Assembly (NCBI GenBank): GCA_024998595.1
Contig: JACOEK010000001.1
Location: forward strand, 992,001-1,056,000
Origin: Nitrospira sp.
GTDB lineage: Bacteria > Nitrospirota > Nitrospiria > Nitrospirales > Nitrospiraceae
Reading direction: 5' to 3'
Length of the DNA stretch: 64,000 nt
The notes under the pieces were generated by a model. That model was given only the letters and a program-made list of their open reading frames with translations, did no database searches and was not told where the DNA came from. The translations under genes and the position numbers were made by a program. Below, piece by piece: positions 1-12,240 of the stretch. Position 1 is the stretch's first letter. The number at the start of each line of letters is the position of its first letter.

Positions 1-764
1 TGCAGCAGCATCCGCAGCCGGTTGGGCAACGTGAGGGCGGAGATGTCCGCATAGAAATGCGGATAGCGCTGCACCAAGTCGTGCAAGGTCGGGAGAAACT
101 TCTCATACATGATCAACCCGTAGCTGCACGCATGCGCTGCAATGACCATCGCGCCTTCATCCAATGCCAGGCGAAGCCGGTCCGGCTCACCCACCGACTG
201 ATCTTTGCCGATCAAACTGAATTCATACCCCACATGACTGAGAAACGGCAACCGGCGTTCCGCCAACGCGCGATAGAAGGGAATGTATTTCCTATTCGAT
301 GGATCGAATTGTTGCGCGTTCGCCAGCACCTTCACCAGTACGGCACCGGCGTCCGCGCAGCGATGCACTTCCTCGACGGCATCGCGCCGTTGCGGGTTGA
401 TGGACACGCCGGCCAGCAATTCGTCGGGATGAGCCTGAGCGGTCTTCAGCACATAATCGTTGCCGATGAGGAAGTCTGTGTGGGCCTGGTTGAGGCGGCC
501 GTTCTGATCATAGACGCCGTCCATGCCGAGGAGGACGGCCTTGTGCACATGACGTGAAGCCCGCAACTCGGCCAGGAGATCGGCGAGGTATTTTTGGTTC
601 GCTTCGCGTGGGTTCTCCGGAGAGAGGCCATGTTTCCAGAGCAGGAAGCGAAACAGCGGGCTGTTCAGTGTTTTGGGCGAAATATAACAGCCGTTGTCGT
701 CATCGGGCAGTGCTGCGAGGTGAACGTGGCAATCAATCAGCGTTTTGGTGACGGGGCGCGTCAT
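1..764 (-). CDS. amidohydrolase family protein (C-terminus cut by window edge)
   Basis: Reverse-strand reading from ATG at 764: MTRPVTKTLIDCHVHLAALPDDDNGCYISPK... with a DCHVHL metal-binding motif and ...LPFLSHVGYEFSLIG...; open to the left edge. Confidence 0.8.
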   Translation of the reverse strand, partial: MTRPVTKTLIDCHVHLAALPDDDNGCYISPKTLNSPLFRFLLWKHGLSPENPREANQKYLADLLAELRASRHVHKAVLLGMDGVYDQNGRLNQAHTDFLIGNDYVLKTAQAHPDELLAGVSINPQRRDAVEEVHRCADAGAVLVKVLANAQQFDPSNRKYIPFYRALAERRLPFLSHVGYEFSLIGKDQSVGEPDRLRLALDEGAMVIAAHACSYGLIMYEKFLPTLHDLVQRYPHFYADISALTLPNRLRMLL

Positions 765-825
765 GGTTCGTCACAACCGGTTGCTCGTCGTTCGTCTGCC
801 AATGGAGTCCGCTCATGTGAGCCGT

Positions 826-4224
<3,399 letters not shown>

Positions 4225-4351
4225 CGGTCGCGCGGCTTGTGGTGAGGAATCCGACTGCGGATCGATAGGTGCCTCCTTGGCCTGGGGAAAAATAATAAGG
4301 TGTCAACGGTGACGCCTCAGTCTGCCGAAACGGCCGGACCGATGCAATTAC

Positions 4352-6274
4352 TTATCGTGGCGGCGTTGGATCGGCTGTCTCAATCGGAAGCCCTTCGAGC
4401 GCCATAATTCGCAAGGCATTGGTCGTCGGACAGGGGCCAGGCTTGAGACGATAGTCAAAGTGAAGGGCGCCGTCCACGACGGTTTCTTGAAAGTGGACAT
4501 TGGTGAGACTGGACAACTGTCGCTCCAACTCAGCCAATTCCAGATCGTGTGTCGTCACAAGGCCGAATCCATTGCCTCCCGCGAGCGCGGTGATGAGGGC
4601 GCGTCCGCCGATGAGTCGCTCCCGGTTATTGGTGCCTTTGAAGACTTCGTCGATCAGCCACAGGACCGGCGGTCCTTGTTCGTCTCGAGTACTGTCCAGG
4701 ATGGTTTTGAGCCGTTTGACCTCGGCATAGAAGAACGAGAGGCCGCCGTCGAGGGAATCGTCTACGCGGATGCAGCTGCCGATTCGCACCAGCGACCAGT
4801 GAAAGGCTGTGGCGCAGACCGGAGCTCCCGCTTGCGCGAGGCAGGTGTTGATGCCGATCGTCCTGAGAAACGTGCTCTTACCGGACATGTTGGAGCCCGT
4901 GACCAGAAAGATCCGTCCTCGCCCTTCAAATGTGACGTCATTTGCCACACGGACCCCGGCCGGAATGAGCGGATGCGCCAGCCCTGCCGCCGCAAGCCCC
5001 GGTGCTTCGCCGTTTCCCTGCCCGTCCGCACCGGCCGCATGCAGCGTCGGCCAGAGATAGGCCGGATGCAGATGGGCAAAGGTGGCCAGGGATGCGGCAG
5101 CATCCAATTCAGCGAGCAGCTCGAACCAGAGCGGCGCAACAGACGCAATCCGATCCTGGAGTTGTTGCAGACGGTAGGTGTGGAAGAGGTCCCACGGTCC
5201 GATGGCATTGATGAGATAGTGCACCAGGGGATGGGCGCGCACGCTGAGGCGGTTCATGAGCGATGCGGCCTGCTTCAGCGAGCGGGACGGACGGCTGTGT
5301 TGATGCTGCAACGGGCTGCAGAGCTTGGCCAGGTGCGGGGTGGCGCGATACGACCGCTGTTCCAAGTACCCGAGTACGGCGCTGAGCCGTTCCAGTTGCA
5401 GGTGCAGTGACTGGGCATGGTCGAAGATTTCCTCCGATCGGCTGCGGACAGACAGAAACAAAATGGCATAGATCCCGAACGATAACATCCAATAGTTGCC
5501 GAGCCCGGAGATCACGTCGGCGAGCAGCAGGGCTGCCGTGGTGAGAGCCAGGACCGATTCTGCCAGCAACATCGGCATCAGCCCCGAATCGTCCACCCGT
5601 TTCTGCAACACCGAAAGCAGCCGGCGCCCGTCGATATCTGCCTCCTCGACCGCTTGCGCCTCCAGCACTAAGCGGTCCCGAAGGAGCGACAGAGGAGTCA
5701 ATTCGCGGATGAGTGCCTGCCGGTTCGACCATTGCGTGGCATGGGCCGCCTGCTCCAATAGCCACGACGCGAGTCGCTGTTGCCCTTGGGAGGAAATGGT
5801 ATGGTCGATCAGGTGTAGCAGGGAGCGAGGACCGGCAAGGTCGAGGTCACGGGCATAGCCATGCCGTTCCGGAACGGTCACCGGACGAAGCGGAATCTCC
5901 GTCCATTTCAAACTGAGGCGGGCCAGGTGAACTCGTTTGATGCCTTGCCAGCGCCGGAGTCGATGCAAGCGATCTTCCAGCCTGTTATGATACCAGGCCA
6001 CGATGAGGAAGAGGACAAAGCTCGCTGCCAGGACCAGATTGCCGAACACCGTCCAGCCGAGTTTATGCGTAATGACGGCGCCAAAGAGGCCGCCGGCAAA
6101 AATCGCGAGCCGTACCGTCGTAAACCGCGCGCTGATGCGTCGGCCATTCGTTTCCAAACGAGCCGCACGGCGGAGTGCATGGACAAGCTGCTGCTCACGG
6201 ACTGGGCTCGATCGTGTTGGGACGGGTGGTTTCACAATAATGCTGACGATACTGGGAGTCTGAGATGACGTCAA
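4352..6274 (-). CDS. MutS-family ATPase with predicted N-terminal transmembrane helices
   Basis: MutS C-terminal motifs: FLVTGSNMSGKSTFLRTIGIN (Walker A), LWLIDEVFKGTNNRERLIGGRALI, LVTTHDLELAELE; two hydrophobic segments near the N-terminus. Confidence 0.88.
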   Translation of the reverse strand: MTSSQTPSIVSIIVKPPVPTRSSPVREQQLVHALRRAARLETNGRRISARFTTVRLAIFAGGLFGAVITHKLGWTVFGNLVLAASFVLFLIVAWYHNRLEDRLHRLRRWQGIKRVHLARLSLKWTEIPLRPVTVPERHGYARDLDLAGPRSLLHLIDHTISSQGQQRLASWLLEQAAHATQWSNRQALIRELTPLSLLRDRLVLEAQAVEEADIDGRRLLSVLQKRVDDSGLMPMLLAESVLALTTAALLLADVISGLGNYWMLSFGIYAILFLSVRSRSEEIFDHAQSLHLQLERLSAVLGYLEQRSYRATPHLAKLCSPLQHQHSRPSRSLKQAASLMNRLSVRAHPLVHYLINAIGPWDLFHTYRLQQLQDRIASVAPLWFELLAELDAAASLATFAHLHPAYLWPTLHAAGADGQGNGEAPGLAAAGLAHPLIPAGVRVANDVTFEGRGRIFLVTGSNMSGKSTFLRTIGINTCLAQAGAPVCATAFHWSLVRIGSCIRVDDSLDGGLSFFYAEVKRLKTILDSTRDEQGPPVLWLIDEVFKGTNNRERLIGGRALITALAGGNGFGLVTTHDLELAELERQLSSLTNVHFQETVVDGALHFDYRLKPGPCPTTNALRIMALEGLPIETADPTPPR

Positions 6275-7200
6275 CCTCCAAGTCTGATCAATATTTCGCG
6301 ACCGAGTCCGCTGCGGCGGACACAGGGGACTGGGTTCAAGTCGATGTGCGGACTTCGCTGGATGCCGGCGAGCTGTTGGGGGTCTTGAACGATCCTGACG
6401 TCACCGGAGCCTGGCAAGAGGATGACCATGTGCATCTCTATTGGCCCGCGGGCCGTTGCGGGCCGGATAACTGGCAGGGGCTCATACGAGCGCTGATTCA
6501 ACTGGGTCAAACGGATCCGGACCACGCGGTGACGATCAATCACCTCGCGAATCAGGATTGGAACGCGCAGTGGTCACGTCTGGTGGAACCGATCAAGATC
6601 GGGCGAGTCCTGATCAGACCGAGTTGGAAGGAGGTCTTGCTGAATCCAGGTGAGATCGAATTGATCATCGACCCCAAGCAGGCCTTCGGCACCGGCCATC
6701 ATGCGACGACGCAGTTACTGATTGAATGGCTGCAGCAGGTCGTCAAGCCGGGCGACCGCGTGTTGGATGTGGGGACCGGCAGCGGCGTGCTGGCGATGGC
6801 AGCCTTACGGCTTGGGGCCATGGAAGCACTGGGCGTGGATTTCGATGCCGTCGCGGTGGATTGCGCGCGTGAATATGCTCAGATCAACGGATTCGACAGA
6901 CGATTGACACTCACCGTGGGACATGCTCAATCAGGGCAGCCCCATGATACGTTCGATCCCACCCTGGTCCTCGCTAATTTAGATCGACAGACACTCTTGG
7001 CATCCGCCGACAGCCTTTGCGGGTATGCGGCCGGCGGCGCGCGACTCTTACTGTCCGGACTGTTGCTCGAGCAGCGCTCCGAAATTGAAGCGGCCTATGC
7101 CTCTCGCGGGGTCTATGTGAAAGCCGTTCGAGAACGTGACGGGTGGCTAGCATTGGAAGCGACGGGGATGGAATCGTGTGACGGCGGTCTCTGTTCCTGA
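6265..7200 (+). CDS. prmA: 50S ribosomal protein L11 methyltransferase family
   Basis: AFGTGHHATTQLLIEWLQ...VLDVGTGSGVLAMAALRLGA motifs. Confidence 0.88.
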   Translation: MTSTSKSDQYFATESAAADTGDWVQVDVRTSLDAGELLGVLNDPDVTGAWQEDDHVHLYWPAGRCGPDNWQGLIRALIQLGQTDPDHAVTINHLANQDWNAQWSRLVEPIKIGRVLIRPSWKEVLLNPGEIELIIDPKQAFGTGHHATTQLLIEWLQQVVKPGDRVLDVGTGSGVLAMAALRLGAMEALGVDFDAVAVDCAREYAQINGFDRRLTLTVGHAQSGQPHDTFDPTLVLANLDRQTLLASADSLCGYAAGGARLLLSGLLLEQRSEIEAAYASRGVYVKAVRERDGWLALEATGMESCDGGLCS

Positions 7201-7699
7201 TGCGGCCATGAAGCCATCGGTGACTCCTCATGTGCACCAGGTTAGCCTTTCTGATGGCGGGGTGCCGAAGCGGGCCGTGGCCTCAGCTGTGATCACGAGC
7301 AACGGATTGGCCGGCGATCGCCAGCGCAATCGGAAGTATCACGGCGGACCCGATCGGGCAGTGTGCCTGTACTCGTTGGAGGTGATCGAGGCCTTGCGCG
7401 CCGAGGGGCATTCGATCGGGCCGGGGTTGGCCGGAGAGAACATCACGGTGGCCGGTCTCGATTGGCAGCAATTGGCACCGGGCGACCGACTCGCCATCGG
7501 AGAGCATGTTCGGATTGAGTTGACCAGCTACACCGCACCGTGCCGATTAAATGCACAATGGTTCAGTGACGGAAACTTCGGTCGAATCGCGCAGGAAGCC
7601 TATCCAGGCTGGAGCCGCCTCTACGCGCGAGTGCTCAGTGAAGGCGTGGTCAAAGCAGGGGATGCAGTAGTGGTTGAAGCGCTCACGAGCGAGCGGTAA
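7178..7699 (+). CDS. MOSC domain-containing protein
   Basis: GLAGDRQRNRKYHGGPDRAVCLYS...GPGLAGENITVAGLDW...PCRLNAQWF; start may be ATG 7208. Confidence 0.88.
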   Translation: MTAVSVPDAAMKPSVTPHVHQVSLSDGGVPKRAVASAVITSNGLAGDRQRNRKYHGGPDRAVCLYSLEVIEALRAEGHSIGPGLAGENITVAGLDWQQLAPGDRLAIGEHVRIELTSYTAPCRLNAQWFSDGNFGRIAQEAYPGWSRLYARVLSEGVVKAGDAVVVEALTSER

Positions 7700-7727
7700 A
7701 TGGCCAACGAACTCAATGTGGGAATGA

Positions 7728-8390
7728 ATGATGAAACGAGTGCTTGAACCGGAATTGATGGATGATGCGGCGCAAGCCCGAGCCTATGCGAAAGCTGATT
7801 TCTCCGAAGAGAATCAAGGTTTCGTCGATCGCTTTCGCGACTACTTCCCCGATTGGAGCGGCGGCCATGTCGTTGATTTGGGGTGCGGACCAGGCGATAT
7901 CCCGATTCGTTTTCTTCGCGCCTATCCGGATGTGCGACTTACTGCCGTAGATGCCAGCCGTCCCATGCTCGATTTGGCCGCCGAGGCCATTGCAGAAGCG
8001 CGATTGACGGATCACATCACACTTCGCTGCGAGCGTGTTCAAACGCTCGCCCTACCGGAGCAAGCCGACGCGCTCCTTTCCAACAGTCTCTTGCACCACG
8101 TGCCGAATCCACTGCAGTTCTGGTTTCGTCTCAAACAGCTGGCGAAACCGGGTGCCTGCATTCTGGTCATGGATTTACTGCGGCCGGACTCTCCGGAGGC
8201 AGCCAACGCCTTGGTAGAGCAGTACGCATCCGACGAGGATCCGATTCTGAAGCGGGACTTTTACAATTCATTGCTGGCGGCGTTCACCGAAGACGACGTC
8301 GCCGCGCAATTGGCCGAAATGAATTTATCCCGCCTCCTCATCGACGTGCCTGACGATCGTCACTGGGTTGTCGGCGGAATCATTCCCTGA
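7728..8390 (+). CDS. class I SAM-dependent methyltransferase
   Basis: VVDLGCGPGDIPIRFLRAYP...TAVDASRPMLDLA. Confidence 0.88.
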   Translation: MMKRVLEPELMDDAAQARAYAKADFSEENQGFVDRFRDYFPDWSGGHVVDLGCGPGDIPIRFLRAYPDVRLTAVDASRPMLDLAAEAIAEARLTDHITLRCERVQTLALPEQADALLSNSLLHHVPNPLQFWFRLKQLAKPGACILVMDLLRPDSPEAANALVEQYASDEDPILKRDFYNSLLAAFTEDDVAAQLAEMNLSRLLIDVPDDRHWVVGGIIP

Positions 8391-8428
8391 CCGCTTGTCG
8401 ACTCACACGATCAGCGGCGAGGGCTCAA

Positions 8429-9325
8429 GTGCACACGTTCATGTGGGGTGTTCAAACATCCTGTTCATTATCGACAGCGATCAGGCATGTCCTGCACTCC
8501 ATCTTTTCCACCTGCCTGCTGGTCATTGTCCTGGTGGGCCCGGCTGAGTCGGCAGGCGGACTGCGTGAGCAGCTGCGCAAATCGCGTCCCGGTCCGGACT
8601 TGCAGGTCTATCCCGAGGTCCCGATGACGATGATCCCTGAGGGCGTCTTTCGCATGGGCGCCGATGGAACGGACGCTTTGGAGGACGAAAAACCTCAGCA
8701 TGAGGTGTGGATCGATCAATTTGAGATCGACCGTCACGAGGTCACGACCGGGCACTACGCCGAATTCCTCGTCTCCACTAAGCGTCCAGTGCCCTGGCAA
8801 TGGGAGTCGGTGGACCTGTCGCAACATCACGACCGTCCCGTCATCGGTGTCAGCTGGTTCGATGCCGCAGCCTACTGCGAGTGGCGAGGCAAACGGCTCC
8901 CGACCGAAGCGGAGTGGGAAAAGGCGGCCCGAGGGATTGATGGACGGCTCTTTCCTTGGGGCAATCAGAGCCCACGTGAGGAATCGGCCAATTTCGGGTT
9001 GGGGGCCCGATTTAGCTACAGCCAGGTGCTGGCCTCCGTGGAACGCTACGAACAGGGCCGTAGCCCCTATGGCCTGTATCAGATGGCGGGAAATGCGGGG
9101 GAATGGGTTGCGGATTGGTACGGGGCGAATTATTACGAGATCGGTTCGCGCGACAATCCGGCCGGGCCCGATGTCGGATTATTTCGAGTGGTGAGAGGAG
9201 GGTCCTGGTCAGACCTGCCGAAGTATCTGCTGACCTATGGCCGGTTCAAATTGCCGCCGGACACTCGTAACAGCTACACAGGATTTCGATGCGCCAGGTC
9301 CGGTAGTTTGACCGCTTCGCCGTGA
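8429..9325 (+). CDS. formylglycine-generating-enzyme (SUMF1) fold protein, exported
   Basis: FRMGADG...DEKPQHEVWIDQFEIDRHEVT...RLPTEAEWEKAARG...GNAGEWVADWYG...RGGSW...GFRCAR; N-terminal hydrophobic segment. Confidence 0.85.
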   Translation: MHTFMWGVQTSCSLSTAIRHVLHSIFSTCLLVIVLVGPAESAGGLREQLRKSRPGPDLQVYPEVPMTMIPEGVFRMGADGTDALEDEKPQHEVWIDQFEIDRHEVTTGHYAEFLVSTKRPVPWQWESVDLSQHHDRPVIGVSWFDAAAYCEWRGKRLPTEAEWEKAARGIDGRLFPWGNQSPREESANFGLGARFSYSQVLASVERYEQGRSPYGLYQMAGNAGEWVADWYGANYYEIGSRDNPAGPDVGLFRVVRGGSWSDLPKYLLTYGRFKLPPDTRNSYTGFRCARSGSLTASP

Positions 9326-9353
9326 GCCGGGCGCCCATGCGCGCCGGCTCACG
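9321..9353. terminator. bidirectional hairpin between convergent genes
   Basis: CGTGAGCCGG...CCGGCTCACG 10-bp stem between stop codons at 9325 and 9369. Confidence 0.6.
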
Positions 9354-9368
9354 GTTTCTCGCTGCGAG

Positions 9369-11141
9369 CTAAAACAGGCTCTTACTGACTTCCGCAGATT
9401 TCGCACTCTCGTTCCCCGACTTGTCAAAAGCCGAGACGGCAAAGAAGTACGTGGCACCGAGCGGAAGGTTTGGCACGGTGAAAGTGGTGCGGTTCGTGAC
9501 CTCAAACGGCCCCACGAATCCGTAACTGCCTGATCGGGTGCCGACATAGATACGGTAGCCGGCGAGGTCGGACTCGGTATTCGCGTTCCAACTCACTGTG
9601 GCGTTGGCGGTCTTGGGCGCCGTGGTAGAGGCGGACGACGTCGGCGTCGCAGGGGGCGGTGACGGAGGGCTGGGCGGGGGCGGTGTCGCCACCGATGGCT
9701 GAGTCGGAGTCGTGGGCGTGCTGGGCGCCGCCTGACCCGCGGCGACAGTGATGCTCACCGGAATGCGGAGTGTATTGGCGAAGTTATTGGGGCCTGATTC
9801 GACGATGTACACGACCCCCGAATAGGTGCCGGCCGCCAGCCCGCTCGTTTGGGCCGTGATGACAATCTGATCGGTTTCGGTCGTAATGGTTTGCGTGCTG
9901 CCATAGGGCGGATTCATCCAGATCCATCCCTGGTTCGTGCTGATGTAGTAGGCGTGTTGGTCGGTCCCTGTTTTGCGCAGCGTTAAGGTGCCGACGTTAT
10001 TGGCGCTGGTCAGGCTCAAGGCTGCCGGTGTCACTTGAATCGGTCCGGTCGCCACGGTAACCGGCGCTGGCGCAGGAGGGGCCGGAGCCGGGGGCGGCGG
10101 TACGACTACGGGAGTGGGTGGCGGAGGCGGTGTCAGCACCACCGGTTTCGGCGTTGGTGTGACTGCAGGGGGAACTGCCGCAGGGGGCGGAGGCGGCGGT
10201 GCCACTGCCGATGCCGTGACCGTGAGGGTGACGGGGATGCGAAGCATGTTCTGGAAGTTATTCGGTCCGGACTGGACGATGTACACCACGGCGGAATGCG
10301 TTCCGGCCGGGAGGTTGGCCGTTTGCGCCGTGATCACCAGTTGATCGGTTTCGGTCGTAATGGTTTGCGTGCTGCCATAGGGCGGATTCATCCAGACCCA
10401 CCCCTGGTTCGTGCTGAGATAGTAGCTATGTTGATCGGTACCGCCTTTGCGCAGGGACAAAGTTCCGACAGCGGTTTGTCCCTTGACGGCACTCAAGGCC
10501 AACGCCATGGGGCTTGAGGTCATGGCCGTTCCGGTGACAACCGGCGGGACGACTGGAGCCGGAGCCGGGGGAGGTGGCACGGCGACGGGATTGGTCGCCG
10601 GGGTGACCGCAGGGGGAGCCGGGGCGGGGGGCGGCGGCGGTGCCACCGCCGATGCCGTGACGGTGAAGGTGACCGGGATGCGCAGCATATTGGTGAAATT
10701 ATTCGGCCCAGAATCGACGATGTACACTACAGCGGAATGGGTTCCGGCCGGAAGGTTGGCCGTTTGCGCCGTGATCACCAGTTGATCGGTTTCGGTGGTA
10801 ATGGTTTGCGTGCTGCCATAGGGCGGGTTCATCCAGATCCACCCCTGGTTCGTGCTGAGATAGTAGCTATGTTGATCCGTACTGGATTTTTTTAGACTGA
10901 GGGTGCCGACCGCCGTTTGGCCCTTCTGTGCGCTGAGGACCAGGGCGGCGGGGCTGGTCACGATGGGAGCCGTGCCGCTGCTTTGAGCCTTGTTCACCAC
11001 CGCGTCAGTCGAGGACTGTTGCAGCAGGCTGAGCGTGGTGTCTGCGGCAACGGCGGTTGGAGTCAAGGCTGTTGAGCACAGCGCGGAAGATAAGCAACCG
11101 GCAATACCGATAACCAACACACTCTTGGACGTCTTCATGGT
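9369..11141 (-). CDS. secreted protein with three near-identical tandem domains, Pro-rich linkers and a C-terminal fibronectin type III domain
   Basis: ORF 9369..11225; likely start MKTSKSVLVIGIAG (signal peptide) near 11141. Repeats TDQHSYYLSTNQGWIWMNPPYGSTQTITTETDQLVITAQTANLPAGTHSAVVYIV; FnIII-like AGYRIYVGTRSGSY...NLPLGATYFFAVSAFD. Confidence 0.82.
   Translation of the reverse strand, partial: TMKTSKSVLVIGIAGCLSSALCSTALTPTAVAADTTLSLLQQSSTDAVVNKAQSSGTAPIVTSPAALVLSAQKGQTAVGTLSLKKSSTDQHSYYLSTNQGWIWMNPPYGSTQTITTETDQLVITAQTANLPAGTHSAVVYIVDSGPNNFTNMLRIPVTFTVTASAVAPPPPPAPAPPAVTPATNPVAVPPPPAPAPVVPPVVTGTAMTSSPMALALSAVKGQTAVGTLSLRKGGTDQHSYYLSTNQGWVWMNPPYGSTQTITTETDQLVITAQTANLPAGTHSAVVYIVQSGPNNFQNMLRIPVTLTVTASAVAPPPPPPAAVPPAVTPTPKPVVLTPPPPPTPVVVPPPPAPAPPAPAPVTVATGPIQVTPAALSLTSANNVGTLTLRKTGTDQHAYYISTNQGWIWMNPPYGSTQTITTETDQIVITAQTSGLAAGTYSGVVYIVESGPNNFANTLRIPVSITVAAGQAAPSTPTTPTQPSVATPPPPSPPSPPPATPTSSASTTAPKTANATVSWNANTESDLAGYRIYVGTRSGSYGFVGPFEVTNRTTFTVPNLPLGATYFFAVSAFDKSGNESAKSAEVSKSLF
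9745..10950. repeat. three direct DNA repeats encoding the tandem domains
   Basis: tcggtttcggt(c/g)gtaatggtttgcgtgctgccatagggcgg(a/g)ttcatccaga.cca.ccctggttcgtgctga at about 9871, 10345 and 10786 (period 474 and 441 bp). Confidence 0.9.
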
Positions 11142-11402
11142 AGTTCCTCCGGAAATTCGAGACGCTGGATGAGCAACCGCCATGCCAGCTTGAAAATCGT
11201 GGCAAACGCCAGAAAGCCGCGTCACGAGCCATTTTGCGGAGAATCGTGGTGTGAGATAGTGTTCGTTATTTTTTACCGTGCAAGTTGGAGCAGTGGGTGG
11301 AGGAGAAAGCCTTCGCTACCCCTCTCGCGAACCACTGTGTGAAGCAGCGCGCAGACGGAATTCTCTGACAGGTGAGGTCGTGGTAGTTGGGGAAAGGAGA
11401 AG

Positions 11403-12203
11403 TCAGGCAGCGGGAGGCGCGGCAATCCAATCCGTGAGCAAGGTCAGCATTCGCTGGAAGTCGGAAGGGTTTGTGAAACGATGATCGGCACCCGGAAGAA
11501 TCTCCAGATGTTTGGGGCCTGACAACGATTCGTACAGTCGTTGGCTTTGGTGGAGGGGAACATATTCGTCATGATCCCCCTGGACGATCAACGTTGGTGC
11601 GGCGATAGTTCGGGCCGGTCCATAGGCGATGCGATTGAGGCAGTCCTGGTAGAAAGCGTAGTCGAGGGGAAGACGGGAGTCTCCTCCATGCAGATCCGGG
11701 ATCGTGTTCGTACGTTTCCATTCCTGCAGTCCATCGTCCCCAAGCTCTAAGCGAAGCTCCTCCCCAAAATCGACTACGGGGCATTTGAGTGCAAGGCAGG
11801 CGAGCGGTGGAATTGCCGCCGGCGTTGAATAATGCAGATCTGTCCATTCGGCGCCTGCAAGGATTGAGAGCAGGCCCCCGAAGCTGGAGCCGACGAGGGC
11901 CAGTCGCCGGTAGCCACGGGTCATGACATAGGTCAAGGCTGCGAGCGCTTGAGCCACTCCGATACTAGTTGTCAGCTTGGCGAAGGGCCCGTCGCTGTCG
12001 CCATGTCCAAAACAATCGAATCGTAATGTGGCAATGCCGCGGTTTTTCAAGAGCTCCACCAGCGCTTGATTGCTCGAACTGTTCTTGTGTGACAAAAAGC
12101 CATGACAGAGCACCGCCACATGGTCGGTGGTCTGCTGCGGTTCTGCCAGCACGGCCGCGATCCGGTAGCCCGCAGGGTCGCGGAATGACAGCGTTTCTTC
12201 CAT
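11403..12203 (-). CDS. alpha/beta hydrolase
   Basis: VAVLCHGFLSHKNSS...RFDCFGHGDSDG...LVGSSFGGLLS...IVQGDHDEYVP. Confidence 0.88.
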   Translation of the reverse strand: MEETLSFRDPAGYRIAAVLAEPQQTTDHVAVLCHGFLSHKNSSSNQALVELLKNRGIATLRFDCFGHGDSDGPFAKLTTSIGVAQALAALTYVMTRGYRRLALVGSSFGGLLSILAGAEWTDLHYSTPAAIPPLACLALKCPVVDFGEELRLELGDDGLQEWKRTNTIPDLHGGDSRLPLDYAFYQDCLNRIAYGPARTIAAPTLIVQGDHDEYVPLHQSQRLYESLSGPKHLEILPGADHRFTNPSDFQRMLTLLTDWIAAPPAA

Positions 12204-12240
12204 GGATGAATGCCTGTAAGCGTTAGCAGTGCGATCCGGG

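Noticed and set aside
4460-5410. 316-aa plus-strand ORF antisense to the MutS-like gene
   Set aside because: Overlaps conserved ATPase motifs on the other strand; low-complexity shadow translation.
8429-9325. Canonical formylglycine-generating enzyme
   Set aside because: Has the SUMF1 fold signature but I could not see the paired catalytic Cys arrangement of true FGEs, so called only as a fold member.
10035-10785. Arg/Gly-rich plus-strand ORFs opposite the repeat protein
   Set aside because: Reverse translation of Pro/Ala-rich linkers and duplicated domains; no coding evidence.
9745-10950. Direct repeats considered as a CRISPR-like or tandem noncoding array
   Set aside because: Period of about 440-474 bp, entirely in frame inside one CDS; protein domain duplication.
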